A stretch of DNA of 64,000 nt from Bacteroidota bacterium (GTDB taxonomy: Bacteria > Bacteroidota > Bacteroidia > Bacteroidales > Dysgonomonadaceae), in assembly GCA_023622765.1 (NCBI GenBank), contig JAMNYO010000069.1, positions 1 to 64,000 of the forward strand, read 5' to 3'. The notes beneath the pieces were generated by a model. It was not told where the DNA came from, ran no database searches, and saw only the letters and a list, made by a program, of their open reading frames with translations. The position numbers were made by a program, and so were the translations under genes. Of this stretch, positions 43,772-52,772 are shown in pieces. Each line of letters opens with the position of its first letter. Position 1 is the stretch's first letter.

Positions 43772-43788
43772 CCGTTCGGTAAGAACGG
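43772..43788 (-). promoter_or_regulatory. Inverted repeat in the arginine operon leader
   Basis: CCGTTC and GAACGG separated by five bases lie between the -7 element at 43818-43825 and the first gene. It could be an operator for ArgR or a small leader hairpin; no regulator is in the window. Confidence 0.5.
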
Positions 43789-43817
43789 TTAACCATGCAT
43801 GGGAGCAGGATTTCCTG

Positions 43818-43825
43818 CAAAAGTA
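43818..43825 (-). promoter_or_regulatory. Probable -7 element of the arginine operon
   Basis: TACTTTTG on the minus strand, about 84 bases before the first start codon. No good -33 TTG is present. The rest of 43826-44042 holds nothing I can name. Confidence 0.5.
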
Positions 43826-44042
43826 ATCAATATATTCATAAGGGAGGCCGTTTTAGGGAAATTTTCTTTCAAAGGGGCGGGTAACCCATCAATCTGCTTC
43901 TTATTTCCTTTGTTGCGATCGAACTGCATAGGGTGTTTCATACCGCATTACGTTGCTTCCTTCTTTTTCTTGTGTGAAAACGACTTATCAACAAAAACAG
44001 CAGGTTTTACCCTGTTGTCGTGGTGGAAACCGATTAATTCCT

Positions 44043-44050
44043 TATTTTTG
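44043..44050 (+). promoter_or_regulatory. Probable -7 element of parAB
   Basis: TATTTTTG, 56 bases before the parA ATG at 44107. The upstream TTG is too close (15 bases) to be a clear -33. Confidence 0.5.
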
Positions 44051-44106
44051 CGATAAATAAACGCGTTTCGTTGAACTGGCGGCGTGTAGTAACAGGATAT
44101 ATTATT

Positions 44107-44871
44107 ATGGGTAGAATCATCGCGTTAGCAAACCAAAAGGGAGGTGTAGGTAAGACCACCACAGCTATCAACTTAGCTGCTTCATTGGCCGCATTGGATA
44201 ATAAGGTTTTGGTCGTGGATGCCGACCCGCAAGCAAACGCCTCCTCCGGCCTTGGTATCGATATTAGACAATTGAAAAATACCATCTACGAGGGTCTTAT
44301 CGGGAAATGTACCCCGAGGGAAGCCGTCTACCGCACCCCGTTTGAAGGGATCGACATCATCCCGTCGCACATCAACCTCGTGGGAGCTGAAGTGGAGATG
44401 GTACAAATGGATAACCGCGAGAAAAAGCTCCGGGACCTCCTTCACCCCGTTACGTCGATGTATGACTACGTGATCATCGACTGTTCACCCTCCTTGGGCA
44501 TCATCACGGTGAACGCCCTCACGGCTGCCGATTCGGTGATGATCCCGGTGCAGTGCGAATATTTCGCGCTGGAGGGATTGAGCAAGCTACTGAACACGAT
44601 CAAGATTATCAAGTCGAAGCTCAACAGGTCGCTGGAGATCGAAGGGTTCGTTCTTACCATGTACGATTCGCGGTTGCGTCTTCATAACCAAATTTACGAG
44701 GAGGTGAAACATCACTTCAAGGAGCTGGTTTTCACCACGGTCATCCAAAGGAACATTACGCTGAGCGAATCGCAAAGCTTTGCTCAACCCGTGCTGATGT
44801 ACGATGCCGGATCCAGGGGGGCAATCAATTACATGCAGCTGGCACGGGAACTTGTCGAGAAAAATTCCTAA
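44107..44871 (+). CDS. parA: Chromosome partitioning ATPase ParA
   Basis: 254 residues from the ATG at 44107; an earlier in-frame ATG at 44071 adds a non-conserved stretch. The deviant Walker A NQKGGVGKTTT, the VVDADPQANAS switch and the IIDCSPSLG Walker B are intact. It acts with ParB at parS sites near the origin. parB starts 27 bases after its stop. Confidence 0.95.
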   Translation: MGRIIALANQKGGVGKTTTAINLAASLAALDNKVLVVDADPQANASSGLGIDIRQLKNTIYEGLIGKCTPREAVYRTPFEGIDIIPSHINLVGAEVEMVQMDNREKKLRDLLHPVTSMYDYVIIDCSPSLGIITVNALTAADSVMIPVQCEYFALEGLSKLLNTIKIIKSKLNRSLEIEGFVLTMYDSRLRLHNQIYEEVKHHFKELVFTTVIQRNITLSESQSFAQPVLMYDAGSRGAINYMQLARELVEKNS

Positions 44872-44898
44872 CTTTGCAGTGTTTACCGATAGATTATT

Positions 44899-45807
44899 AT
44901 GGCGAAGAAGAATGCATTGGGAAGGGGATTGGACGCGTTGATTACTTTTAACGACGGTGAGACGCAAGGCTCTTCCTACATTAACGAGGTGGAACTCGAC
45001 AAGATCGTCCCTAACCCCGATCAACCGAGGCGGATTTTCAACGAGGAGGCTCTGGAGGAGCTGGCCGCATCCATCCGCTCCATTGGATTGATACAGCCGG
45101 TCACGCTGCGTAAACTGGATGATGACTCCTACCAGATTATTGCCGGTGAACGGCGTTACCGCGCGTCATTAATGGCTGGCCTGACCTCCATACCCGCGTA
45201 TATCAAGACGGTGGAAGACGACGAGACGATGGAGATGGCCCTGATTGAAAATATTCAACGTGAGGACCTCAACTCCATAGAGATCGCACTGGCTTACCAA
45301 AAGCTGATCGATATGTTCTCCCTCACGCAAGAACAGCTAAGCGAGCGTGTCGGTAAAAAACGGGCCACCGTCGCCAATTACCTCCGCCTTTTAAAGCTGC
45401 CCGCCGAAGTGCAGATGGGCGTGAAAGACAAGAAGATCGAGATGGGGCACGCCCGCGCGCTGGTTGCCTTGAACGATCCCGTGCAACAGCTCGCCTTATA
45501 CAATAGAGTGCTGCAGGAGGGCTTATCAGTACGGCAGGTGGAGGCGGCCGCGAGGGATATTGCGGATGGGCAACAGGGTGAGGAGCAGGCTGATGAGGGA
45601 AGTAGGAGGCCTGAAAAAAGGAGGGCGTCTTCAAAATCCAATTTACCGGGTGAGTTTGAGGCACTGCAACAACACCTATCTGCCTATTTTCAGACTGATG
45701 TACGGTTCAATTACACCAAGCAAGGGAGGGGGAAGATCATCATCTCGTTTGACTCTCCGGAGGACCTGGAGCGACTTATCGTGATGTTCGACCAAATGAA
45801 AAAATAG
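44899..45807 (+). CDS. parB: Chromosome partitioning protein ParB
   Basis: 302 residues: the ParB/Srx domain (IVPNPDQPRR, then IIAGERRYRAS with the CTP-binding arginines, ALIENIQREDLN), a helix-turn-helix region, a Gln/Glu/Arg-rich linker near 210-240 and a dimerisation end. TAACTTTG at 44869-44876 inside the parA stop may give a second promoter. The DUF5683 gene starts one base after its stop. Confidence 0.95.
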   Translation: MAKKNALGRGLDALITFNDGETQGSSYINEVELDKIVPNPDQPRRIFNEEALEELAASIRSIGLIQPVTLRKLDDDSYQIIAGERRYRASLMAGLTSIPAYIKTVEDDETMEMALIENIQREDLNSIEIALAYQKLIDMFSLTQEQLSERVGKKRATVANYLRLLKLPAEVQMGVKDKKIEMGHARALVALNDPVQQLALYNRVLQEGLSVRQVEAAARDIADGQQGEEQADEGSRRPEKRRASSKSNLPGEFEALQQHLSAYFQTDVRFNYTKQGRGKIIISFDSPEDLERLIVMFDQMKK

Positions 45808-45808
45808 G

Positions 45809-46567
45809 ATGCGCATGAAAAGGGCTGTCGGGATACTTATCGGGCTGTTGTTGTTCATGTTCTCTTACGCGACCAACGTGGATGTCACACCATCGGACTG
45901 TATCGCATCACCCGTTTTTGTTACTTCACCAGACATCGCTCCACCGCCTGATTCTGTTGCGACACCGATTTTCGTTACGCCATCGGACACCATCGCGCCA
46001 GTTTCCAATACCTTGTCAGGCAATCGCGGGCTGACACTTACAGTGCCCGATTCGCTGTTTTATTCGTCTTCTTTTTTCGCGCCTTCTTACCGTTTTAAAC
46101 CCTCTTCCAGGAAGGCGGTCATCTACTCGGCGATCTTCCCAGGTTTAGGTCAGATATATAATCGGAAATATTGGAAGCTGCCTATCGTGTACGGTGGGTT
46201 CGTGGGTTTCACCTACGCCATCACGTGGAATAACGGCTACTACCGCGACTACTTGCAAGCGTACCAGGATATCATGGATGACAATCCCGAGACGAACCGC
46301 TGGCATCTGATGCTGCCCTATGGTATGAAACCCGAGAGTGTAGACGCCAAATGGTTCACCGACGTGTTGCAAAAACGGAAGGATTACTACCGCTACTACC
46401 GTGATTTTAGCATAATCGGAACCGTCGCCTGGTACCTGTTGGCTATCGTGGATGCGTACGTGGATTCACAACTGTTTGATTTTGATATGAGCCCGGACTT
46501 GTCAATGCGGGTAGAGCCGGCTGTTTCAGGAAACTCCTTCGGGTTACAATGGAGCTTTCGGTTTTAA
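45809..46567 (+). CDS. DUF5683 membrane protein
   Basis: 252 residues. A signal-like hydrophobic segment is followed by a degenerate Pro/Ser/Thr stretch (SPVFVTSPD, TPIFVTPSD) and then the DUF5683 domain: SRKAVIYSAIFPGLGQIYN, KYWKLPIVYGGFVGF and a final transmembrane segment. The family is frequent next to parB in Bacteroidetes. The role is not known to me; an envelope location is likely. It starts one base after parB. Confidence 0.88.
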   Translation: MRMKRAVGILIGLLLFMFSYATNVDVTPSDCIASPVFVTSPDIAPPPDSVATPIFVTPSDTIAPVSNTLSGNRGLTLTVPDSLFYSSSFFAPSYRFKPSSRKAVIYSAIFPGLGQIYNRKYWKLPIVYGGFVGFTYAITWNNGYYRDYLQAYQDIMDDNPETNRWHLMLPYGMKPESVDAKWFTDVLQKRKDYYRYYRDFSIIGTVAWYLLAIVDAYVDSQLFDFDMSPDLSMRVEPAVSGNSFGLQWSFRF

Positions 46568-46584
46568 TGAGTAGACCTCCCCTT

Positions 46585-48258
46585 ATGAATAAATTTGTTA
46601 TACCGATTGTTGTGTTTCTTGCTATGACCTTGCCCCTTTTCCCGCAAGGGGATTTGGGTCATAGGGATCCTGCTCACTGGCGTTCACCCCCTCAAAGCCC
46701 CCGTCAAGAGAATACGGCTCAAGTAATTCCGGACACGGTCCAAACGACAGTCGAGGATAGCGCCATCGTCTATCCCGAGAGCATGCAGGAAGAGTTGAGT
46801 GACCTGCTGCGCGCGTGGCAACTGGATATGTCGAAGGTGGATACGATGTGCGAAAGGGGCGAGAACGTGGTATTTCACGATTCGATCTATATGAACCGCC
46901 TATACAGTATCCCCACCGAGATGGAGCTGTCCTACAACAATGTCGTGCGTTCCTACATCGATATGTACACCGTTCGCCGGCGAGAGCAGGTGAGCTACAT
47001 GTTGGCTTTGGGACAGTACTATTACCCTATGTTCGAGGAGGCCCTGGATCGCCATGGTCTCCCCCTGGAGTTGAAGTACCTCCCGGTGATTGAATCGGCA
47101 CTTAATCCCTTGGCCGTTTCCAGGGCCGGTGCTACCGGGTTGTGGCAGTTCATGCTGCGCACCGCGAAAGGGTATAACCTGGAGATCAATAGCCTTGTTG
47201 ACGAACGGCGTGACCCCTATAAATCCACGGAGGCGGCGGTGTTGTACTTGAAAGACCTCTACACCATTTACGGTGACTGGAACCTGGTGATCGCCGCGTA
47301 CAACTGTGGTCCCGGTAACGTGAACAAGGCGATTGCCCGTAGTCGGGGGAGTCGCGATTACTGGGGCATTTACCACCGGTTGCCCCGAGAGACTAGGGGA
47401 TACGTGCCCGCCTTTATCGCGGCGAATTACGTGATGAACCACCATGCCGATCATAACATTTGCCCGGTTCATATTTTCGAAGCCCCTTTGGCGGCGCTCG
47501 ACACGGTTCATGTGACCAAGGAGATTCACCTGGGTCAAATCGCGGGGGTCTTGGGTGTTTCGATAGACGAACTGCGTCGCTTGAACCCTCAATTCAAGAA
47601 AGATATCATACCGGGACACTACAAGCCGTACGCTTTGGTCTTGCCCTCCGAAATCATGTACGCCTTTATCGACCAAACCGACTCTATCATGAATTTTGAT
47701 CGGAGCCGTTTTTTCACTCACCGTACCCTCACCTTGGATGGAGCGGGCATGGCGGGTGCTACGGAAGATATCATCCACCGCGTGAGGAGCGGGGAAACCC
47801 TCTCCAGCATAGCGCGACGGAATGGTACCACCGTCACCGCCCTTAAGTCGATGAATAACTTGAGGTCCGACAGGCTGCGTATCGGTCAAGAGTTGATCGT
47901 GGGGCAACGGGTGTTGGAGGTGCAGACTGCCCAAGTAACTCCCGAGGGGAGGACGACCACGGTTAACACCTACTACCGGGTTAAAAAGGGCGATACCCTG
48001 GGGGATATCGCTAGACGAAATAACGTGTTGGTATCGCAATTGCAGTCGTGGAACAAGCTTCGCTCCACTCGTATCGGGATAGGCGATCGGCTTATCGTGA
48101 AACAGGAAGAGCTTCCAGTTGAAGAGGAGAAAGCGGAAAGCGCCGTGGGTTCTGATGCCACGGCTGATAGGGCCAGTATCCTTGCCAATTACCTGGAAGA
48201 GCAAATTCGTCGGGCCGAAGAGAATGCTTCTCTCGACCTTGAATGGGAAGAGATGTAG
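46585..48258 (+). CDS. LysM-containing lytic transglycosylase (MltD type)
   Basis: 557 residues from the ATG at 46585, which begins a signal peptide. The SLT domain (about residues 145-300) has the catalytic glutamate in LPVIESALNP, then GLWQFM and AAYNCGPGNV. Two LysM peptidoglycan-binding domains follow (RVKKGDTLGDIARRNNV in the second). It cleaves peptidoglycan glycan strands in the periplasm. It is last in the parA-parB-DUF5683 series, 17 bases after the previous stop. Confidence 0.93.
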   Translation: MNKFVIPIVVFLAMTLPLFPQGDLGHRDPAHWRSPPQSPRQENTAQVIPDTVQTTVEDSAIVYPESMQEELSDLLRAWQLDMSKVDTMCERGENVVFHDSIYMNRLYSIPTEMELSYNNVVRSYIDMYTVRRREQVSYMLALGQYYYPMFEEALDRHGLPLELKYLPVIESALNPLAVSRAGATGLWQFMLRTAKGYNLEINSLVDERRDPYKSTEAAVLYLKDLYTIYGDWNLVIAAYNCGPGNVNKAIARSRGSRDYWGIYHRLPRETRGYVPAFIAANYVMNHHADHNICPVHIFEAPLAALDTVHVTKEIHLGQIAGVLGVSIDELRRLNPQFKKDIIPGHYKPYALVLPSEIMYAFIDQTDSIMNFDRSRFFTHRTLTLDGAGMAGATEDIIHRVRSGETLSSIARRNGTTVTALKSMNNLRSDRLRIGQELIVGQRVLEVQTAQVTPEGRTTTVNTYYRVKKGDTLGDIARRNNVLVSQLQSWNKLRSTRIGIGDRLIVKQEELPVEEEKAESAVGSDATADRASILANYLEEQIRRAEENASLDLEWEEM

Positions 48259-48303
48259 GGCTTGGCAAAGCCGGGAAGACCAAAAACGTAGGGGGTGAGT
48301 CGA

Positions 48304-50673
48304 TTAATTGACCAAAACCTTTTTCGTGGTTTCGACGTTGTCCACCGTCCGTACCTTCACGATATAGACCCCTTTAGGAAGGTGCGATGCCGGGTAGGAT
48401 GCCCGGTTCATACTGACGTCGGCGTTCTCCTGGTGAACCTTAACCCCCGACGTGTGATAAATCTTCCACTCCAGTAGGTCGCTGTTCGATTCGATGAAAA
48501 TACGTTGCACCTCCCTGGAATAGTAGGCCCGGAGGTCGCCGTCTATCTCGAAGGGTTCTACAACCACGCTTCCCTCTCCAATCACGTATGGTGCGATCAA
48601 GAGCGAGGTATTCATCGGATTTTCGATATTCTCGGACGACCTTACCCACCCGGTTCCATTCTTCATCCACGCGGTGGAAATTTTTTCCGAACCAATTTTT
48701 CGAGGCTCAGCATTATAGACCGAGAACCCTCCTGGCTGCCCTTTTCTATCGAGGTAAGCAATGTAAAATGATTTCGTTACCGGGATAGGTGAGGGGAACT
48801 CCACGTAGTTTTCCACGCTGTGGGCCATATCCCGATTGGCCATGTTGAAGCCTTGTCCAGACGAGTAGTACGGGAAACTGCAGTTGTAGGGGAACTCGTA
48901 AATGAGTCGTTCCGGTCCGTTCTCTCCCGTGTAGATCCGTATGCGAATATCCAGGTCTTGGAAAGCGCTGGTGGCTGGAGAGGAGATAAATAGGCCCTGG
49001 AGGGATTGTTGTCCCTTTGCCTGAAACTCTTCGGCAAATTCCGTGTAACCGTAGGTGTTGTTAGTGGCAAACAGGGGAACCGACTCGAAGTAGCTCGCAA
49101 CGGCTGTTTCATCCGCCCCGAAATTTTGGCTTCGGGTGTAGGGCTCCTTCTTGTACGGGTTGCAGCCGTCAAATTGCGTTACGCCCAACCCCTCCGGGTC
49201 GAGGTAGTGGCTAATTCGGTTCGGATTGTTGAGGGAACTGTCCACCTCCCAAAACTTGTGGAATGAGGCGTAAATATCGGGCCCCTTGGGTGATCCACAC
49301 ATGGAAGACCCCCCGGTGAGCGTTCCTATCACCCGTTTTTCACGGTCCAGCAAGGGTGAGCCGGACGAACCCGCTTCCGTGGCGGCGACATCCCACGCTT
49401 TCACGATCCAGAAAGATTCAGGTTCCATGTTGTACCTTGGGTCATCGAACGAGCCAAAGCTCAAGGCATCCTCCTCTATGACCACTTTTTTAACCCCACC
49501 ATTGGGGTGGTGAAGACCATGGAAAGGGGCCGACTGGCTGTTGCCGGCGTTCATGTTGGCATTCCATCCCAAGTAATAGGGCTGGTATTCTACGGGAGGC
49601 ATCTGCTTGAGTCTCAAGAGAGAGATGTCGTGCCGCTCGCTGATCAACACCGAGTCAGCCGATGCCATCGTCATCTGAAGTGGCCCACGGATATCGGTGT
49701 CGCAAAGGGGAGATTGGTAGTTGAAAAAAACGACAATGTTTCCCGCTACCAGATCGTACCTCCTGTTCGCGAGGAAACGTGGGTTATAATCGTTATTGAG
49801 GCAGTGGGTAGCGGTCAATAGGTATGGGGTGCCATCTTCGGAGGTATTGTTGATTAACGAACCAGTACAATGGATGGTGCCATTGATGATGAGTGCCACC
49901 AAGCCATTACCTGGCTGGATGTTTTCAGGGTAGCAGATGATGTTGGGGTGGCAGGACTGGCTTGGATCTCTCGGCTCTCTGCCTCGGAATAGACCTAGAA
50001 AGTCGTGATTTACATCGCCAATCTCTATCTCGCCTTGATCCGTAGCGTGCAAGGGAACTTGATACTCTACGATTAACTCCTCTCCTGCGATGGGTTGCAC
50101 CGGGAGCAGGTGTAAATCACTGTTGTTCTCGTGGGTGTAGGCACCCAGCACCTCCGTTTGGCGGGTGTTGTAGACGAACAGCTTGGCTCCTTCCGGTAAT
50201 CGAAACTTGGAGAAAAGTAGGTTGATGGAGTAAGCACCCCTGGAACGAATGCCCACACGCCACACCTTCATGCCCGCGTACGTGAAGGTGATACCTGAGT
50301 TGTCCGGGCGAAGGTGTACATCGAACTTGTGCGCGAATTCAAGGCTTTTCAGCTTGGTCTGGTTCTCCTGAGCGCGACGCAAGGCCGCCTCTTGATTAAA
50401 CGAGGGCATCTCTACGAAAAGGCCCGCCGTGGGGGTGACCGATCGTGCACTAATCCCTGCGGTCAAAGGCATGGGACGTCCTCCATAGCTTATCTGTGCC
50501 GCTACAGGGGTGATAAACAGGATGAAGGAAAACGTGAGGAGTAGGGTGAAAAGTAACGGAAGTCCTATTTTGAACTCGACCAAGCTACTGATGAAGCCGG
50601 GTTGTCCCTGTCTTTGTTCCCGTCTTTGGGCCTCTCCTTCACCTTGAAGCCTGTATGTATGTGTACGTACCAT
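48304..50673 (-). CDS. Trypsin-like serine protease with type IX secretion sorting domain
   Basis: 789 residues from the ATG at 50673; a TTG upstream would add seven. An atypically long start is followed by a signal-like segment near residue 40. The serine protease domain (about 250-490) has a complete triad: LLTATHC, SERHDISLL and AGSSGSPLL. The last 70 residues are a T9SS type A sorting domain (LLEWKIYHTSGVKV, LPKGVYIVKV, ETTKKVLVN). It is probably exported and bound to the cell surface. It follows prfB by 27 bases. Confidence 0.87.
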   Translation of the reverse strand: MVRTHTYRLQGEGEAQRREQRQGQPGFISSLVEFKIGLPLLFTLLLTFSFILFITPVAAQISYGGRPMPLTAGISARSVTPTAGLFVEMPSFNQEAALRRAQENQTKLKSLEFAHKFDVHLRPDNSGITFTYAGMKVWRVGIRSRGAYSINLLFSKFRLPEGAKLFVYNTRQTEVLGAYTHENNSDLHLLPVQPIAGEELIVEYQVPLHATDQGEIEIGDVNHDFLGLFRGREPRDPSQSCHPNIICYPENIQPGNGLVALIINGTIHCTGSLINNTSEDGTPYLLTATHCLNNDYNPRFLANRRYDLVAGNIVVFFNYQSPLCDTDIRGPLQMTMASADSVLISERHDISLLRLKQMPPVEYQPYYLGWNANMNAGNSQSAPFHGLHHPNGGVKKVVIEEDALSFGSFDDPRYNMEPESFWIVKAWDVAATEAGSSGSPLLDREKRVIGTLTGGSSMCGSPKGPDIYASFHKFWEVDSSLNNPNRISHYLDPEGLGVTQFDGCNPYKKEPYTRSQNFGADETAVASYFESVPLFATNNTYGYTEFAEEFQAKGQQSLQGLFISSPATSAFQDLDIRIRIYTGENGPERLIYEFPYNCSFPYYSSGQGFNMANRDMAHSVENYVEFPSPIPVTKSFYIAYLDRKGQPGGFSVYNAEPRKIGSEKISTAWMKNGTGWVRSSENIENPMNTSLLIAPYVIGEGSVVVEPFEIDGDLRAYYSREVQRIFIESNSDLLEWKIYHTSGVKVHQENADVSMNRASYPASHLPKGVYIVKVRTVDNVETTKKVLVN

Positions 50674-50700
50674 GCAAAAAAACAATTCAAACAAAGGGAA

Positions 50701-51811
50701 TCATTCCCCTCCAAATTCCATTAAATATGCCTTTATGAACGCGTCAAGGTCGCCGTCCATTACCCCCGACACGTCGGATGTTTGGTGGTTGGTGCGGTGA
50801 TCCTTTACCCGCCGATCGTCAAACACGTAGCTGCGGATTTGTGAGCCCCATTCAATCTTCTTTTTCCCCGCCTCAATCGCGGCTTGCGCAGCCCTTCGTC
50901 TCTCGAGCTCTTTTTCGTACAGTTGCGAGCGGAGCAACCGTAGCGCATTCTCCCTGTTGCCCATTTGTGAACGGCTCTCGGTGTTTTCAATCACGATCTC
51001 CTCCTCTTGTCCCGTGTCGGGATCGGTGTAGAGGTAGCGCAGCCTTACGCCCGTCTCCACCTTGTTCACGTTTTGCCCCCCGGCTCCCGAGGAGCGAAAC
51101 GTATCCCAACTCAGATTGGCCGGGTTGACCTCCACTTCAATCGAGTCATCGACCAGCGGTACCACGAAGACAGAGGCGAAGGATGTCATTCGTTTTCCTT
51201 GCGCGTTAAAGGGGGAGACCCGCACGAGGCGGTGTACCCCGTTCTCGCTTTTCAAGAACCCGTACGCCAGATCGCCCTCCACTTGAAGGGTTGCCGTTTT
51301 TATCCCTGCATCGTCACCGTTCTGCCAGTTGGTGATCGTGGTCTTGTAACTTTTCCCTTCGCACCAGCGTTGGTACATACGGAAAAGCATAGAGGCCCAA
51401 TCTTGACTTTCGGTGCCACCCGCGCCAGCGTTCACCTTGAGTACGGCACCTAGCTTATCCTCTTCTTGGCGGAGCATGTTTTTTAGTTCCAACTCTTCGA
51501 TCAGGTGAAGTGCGTGGCGGTAATTGTTATCCAACTCTTCTTCCGATACAACCCCCTCTTTCGTGAAGTCGAAAGCCAGTTGCACCTCATCGGTGGCAGC
51601 CTTGACCTCTTGGTAAGCGTTCAGCCAAAACTTTAGCTCCCTAACCACCTTCATTTGTTGTTCGGCCGACTTGGTGTCATTCCAAAAATCGGGTGCATGG
51701 GTGCGTAGCTCTTCCTCTTCTAATTGAATGGTTTTGGCATCGATGTCAAAGATACCCCCTCAGCGCCTGCTCGCGCTCCAACACCTCTTTTAGTTGGTCT
51801 GCTGTGATCAT
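50701..51811 (-). CDS. prfB: Peptide chain release factor 2 (programmed +1 frameshift)
   Basis: 369 residues when read through a +1 shift. The first 21 codons run from the ATG at 51811 to an in-frame TGA (51748-51746); shifting +1 there joins a 348-residue frame. The shift site is the classic one: AGGGGG, then TAT CTT TGA C. The stop-recognition tripeptide SPF (RLVRVSPFN) and the GGQ catalytic motif are intact. RF2 ends translation at UAA and UGA, and limits its own synthesis through this shift. Confidence 0.97.
51743..51760 (-). promoter_or_regulatory. prfB programmed frameshift site
   Basis: Internal Shine-Dalgarno-like AGGGGG followed by TATCTTTGAC: the ribosome slips from CTT to TTT/TTG at the UGA codon when RF2 is scarce. 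The spacing equals that of the well-studied Escherichia coli site. Confidence 0.95.
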
Positions 51812-51841
51812 GATGAAATCAATTTTTGCCTATACAAGGGG

Positions 51842-51849
51842 CAAAATTA
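51842..51849 (-). promoter_or_regulatory. Probable -7 element of prfB
   Basis: TAATTTTG on the minus strand, 30 bases before the prfB ATG. A -33 TTG is not clear. Confidence 0.45.
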
Positions 51850-51970
51850 ATCAAATTACCCGAAAAAATGGTATATTGGGCGCCGGAATTATAGTTTGGG
51901 CGTGAACCTATTTTCAGGATGAAATGTTTCTGTCTGAACCTGGTTTCAAAATGAACCGTTTTAAAAGCAA

Positions 51971-52600
51971 ATGCAAATGAAATCAATTCGTAATATTGTT
52001 TTCGATTTCGGGGGGGTCTTGGTTGACTGGAACCCTATCTACCTCTATAGAAAAGTGTTCGATAACGAGTGCGATATGAATCATTTCCTAGAGCACATTT
52101 GTAGTTCCGACTGGAATGTTCAACAAGATGCCGGTCGCCCGTTGGCCGAGGCCACCCGGTTGTTGCAGGCAGAGCATCCCCGATATCACGATGAAATTGC
52201 CTTTTTTTACGGGCGGTGGGAGGAGATGTTGGGGGGCACCATTGATGAAAACGTGAAACTCATCAAGCCGCTCAAGACGAAGTACAAGGTCTACGGGCTT
52301 ACCAACTGGTCCGCTGAAACCCTGCCCATCGCGATGAGGCGATATGACTTTTTTGACGACTTGGATGGGATCGTGGTGTCGGGGCAAGAGAAGATTACCA
52401 AGCCCGACCCCAGGTTATATGAAATCCTCTTGGAGCGTTACCACTTGGTTGCTGGGGAGTCGCTTTTTATTGACGATAACGCGGCCAATATCGAGACGGC
52501 CCGTCAACTGGGCTTTCACACGATGCATTTCACCGGAAAGAAGAAGTTGGAAGAGTGGCTCAAGGAAAATGGAGTTTTTCCCCTTGAGTCGCCCAAATAA
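51971..52600 (+). CDS. HAD-family hydrolase
   Basis: 209 residues (the ATG at 51977 is an equally good start) of HAD subfamily IA, near YihX-like phosphatases: FDFGGVLVDWN with the nucleophile, GLTNWSAE, the lysine in KITKPDPRLYEI and LFIDDNAANIETA. It should remove phosphate from a small sugar phosphate or nucleotide; the substrate is unknown. It lies between prfB and metK and is transcribed with neither by position. Confidence 0.87.
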   Translation: MQMKSIRNIVFDFGGVLVDWNPIYLYRKVFDNECDMNHFLEHICSSDWNVQQDAGRPLAEATRLLQAEHPRYHDEIAFFYGRWEEMLGGTIDENVKLIKPLKTKYKVYGLTNWSAETLPIAMRRYDFFDDLDGIVVSGQEKITKPDPRLYEILLERYHLVAGESLFIDDNAANIETARQLGFHTMHFTGKKKLEEWLKENGVFPLESPK

Positions 52601-52613
52601 TAAAAAAAAAGGT

Positions 52614-52621
52614 TACCTTTG
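52614..52621 (+). promoter_or_regulatory. Probable -7 element of metK
   Basis: TACCTTTG, about 37 bases before the riboswitch. The nearest upstream TTG is too far (27 bases) to be a standard -33. Confidence 0.6.
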
Positions 52622-52657
52622 CGGGCATCTTTGTATTTGTACACTCGATTAAAGTAA

Positions 52658-52711
52658 TGTGGAAAGATTTGAACTGCTTGCAACCACAGAAAAAAATGCT
52701 AAAACGCGCTG
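52658..52711 (+). ncRNA. SAM-II riboswitch before metK
   Basis: The arms TGTGG (52658-52662) and CCACA (52684-52688) form P1. The loop reads GATTTGAACTGCTTGCAA, and the 3' part has the ATGCTAAAA block that forms the pseudoknot. This matches the SAM-II (metA/metK class) layout of GATTT, an ACnGCTTGCAA stretch and a TGCTAAA tail. It lies in the leader of metK, whose product makes SAM, so feedback repression of translation is expected. Confidence 0.85.
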
Positions 52712-52772
52712 CTTGCATCTCCTTTTCCTTTGAATCGACTCCCCGTTATTTTAATGGAAAAAACCGTTTAAG

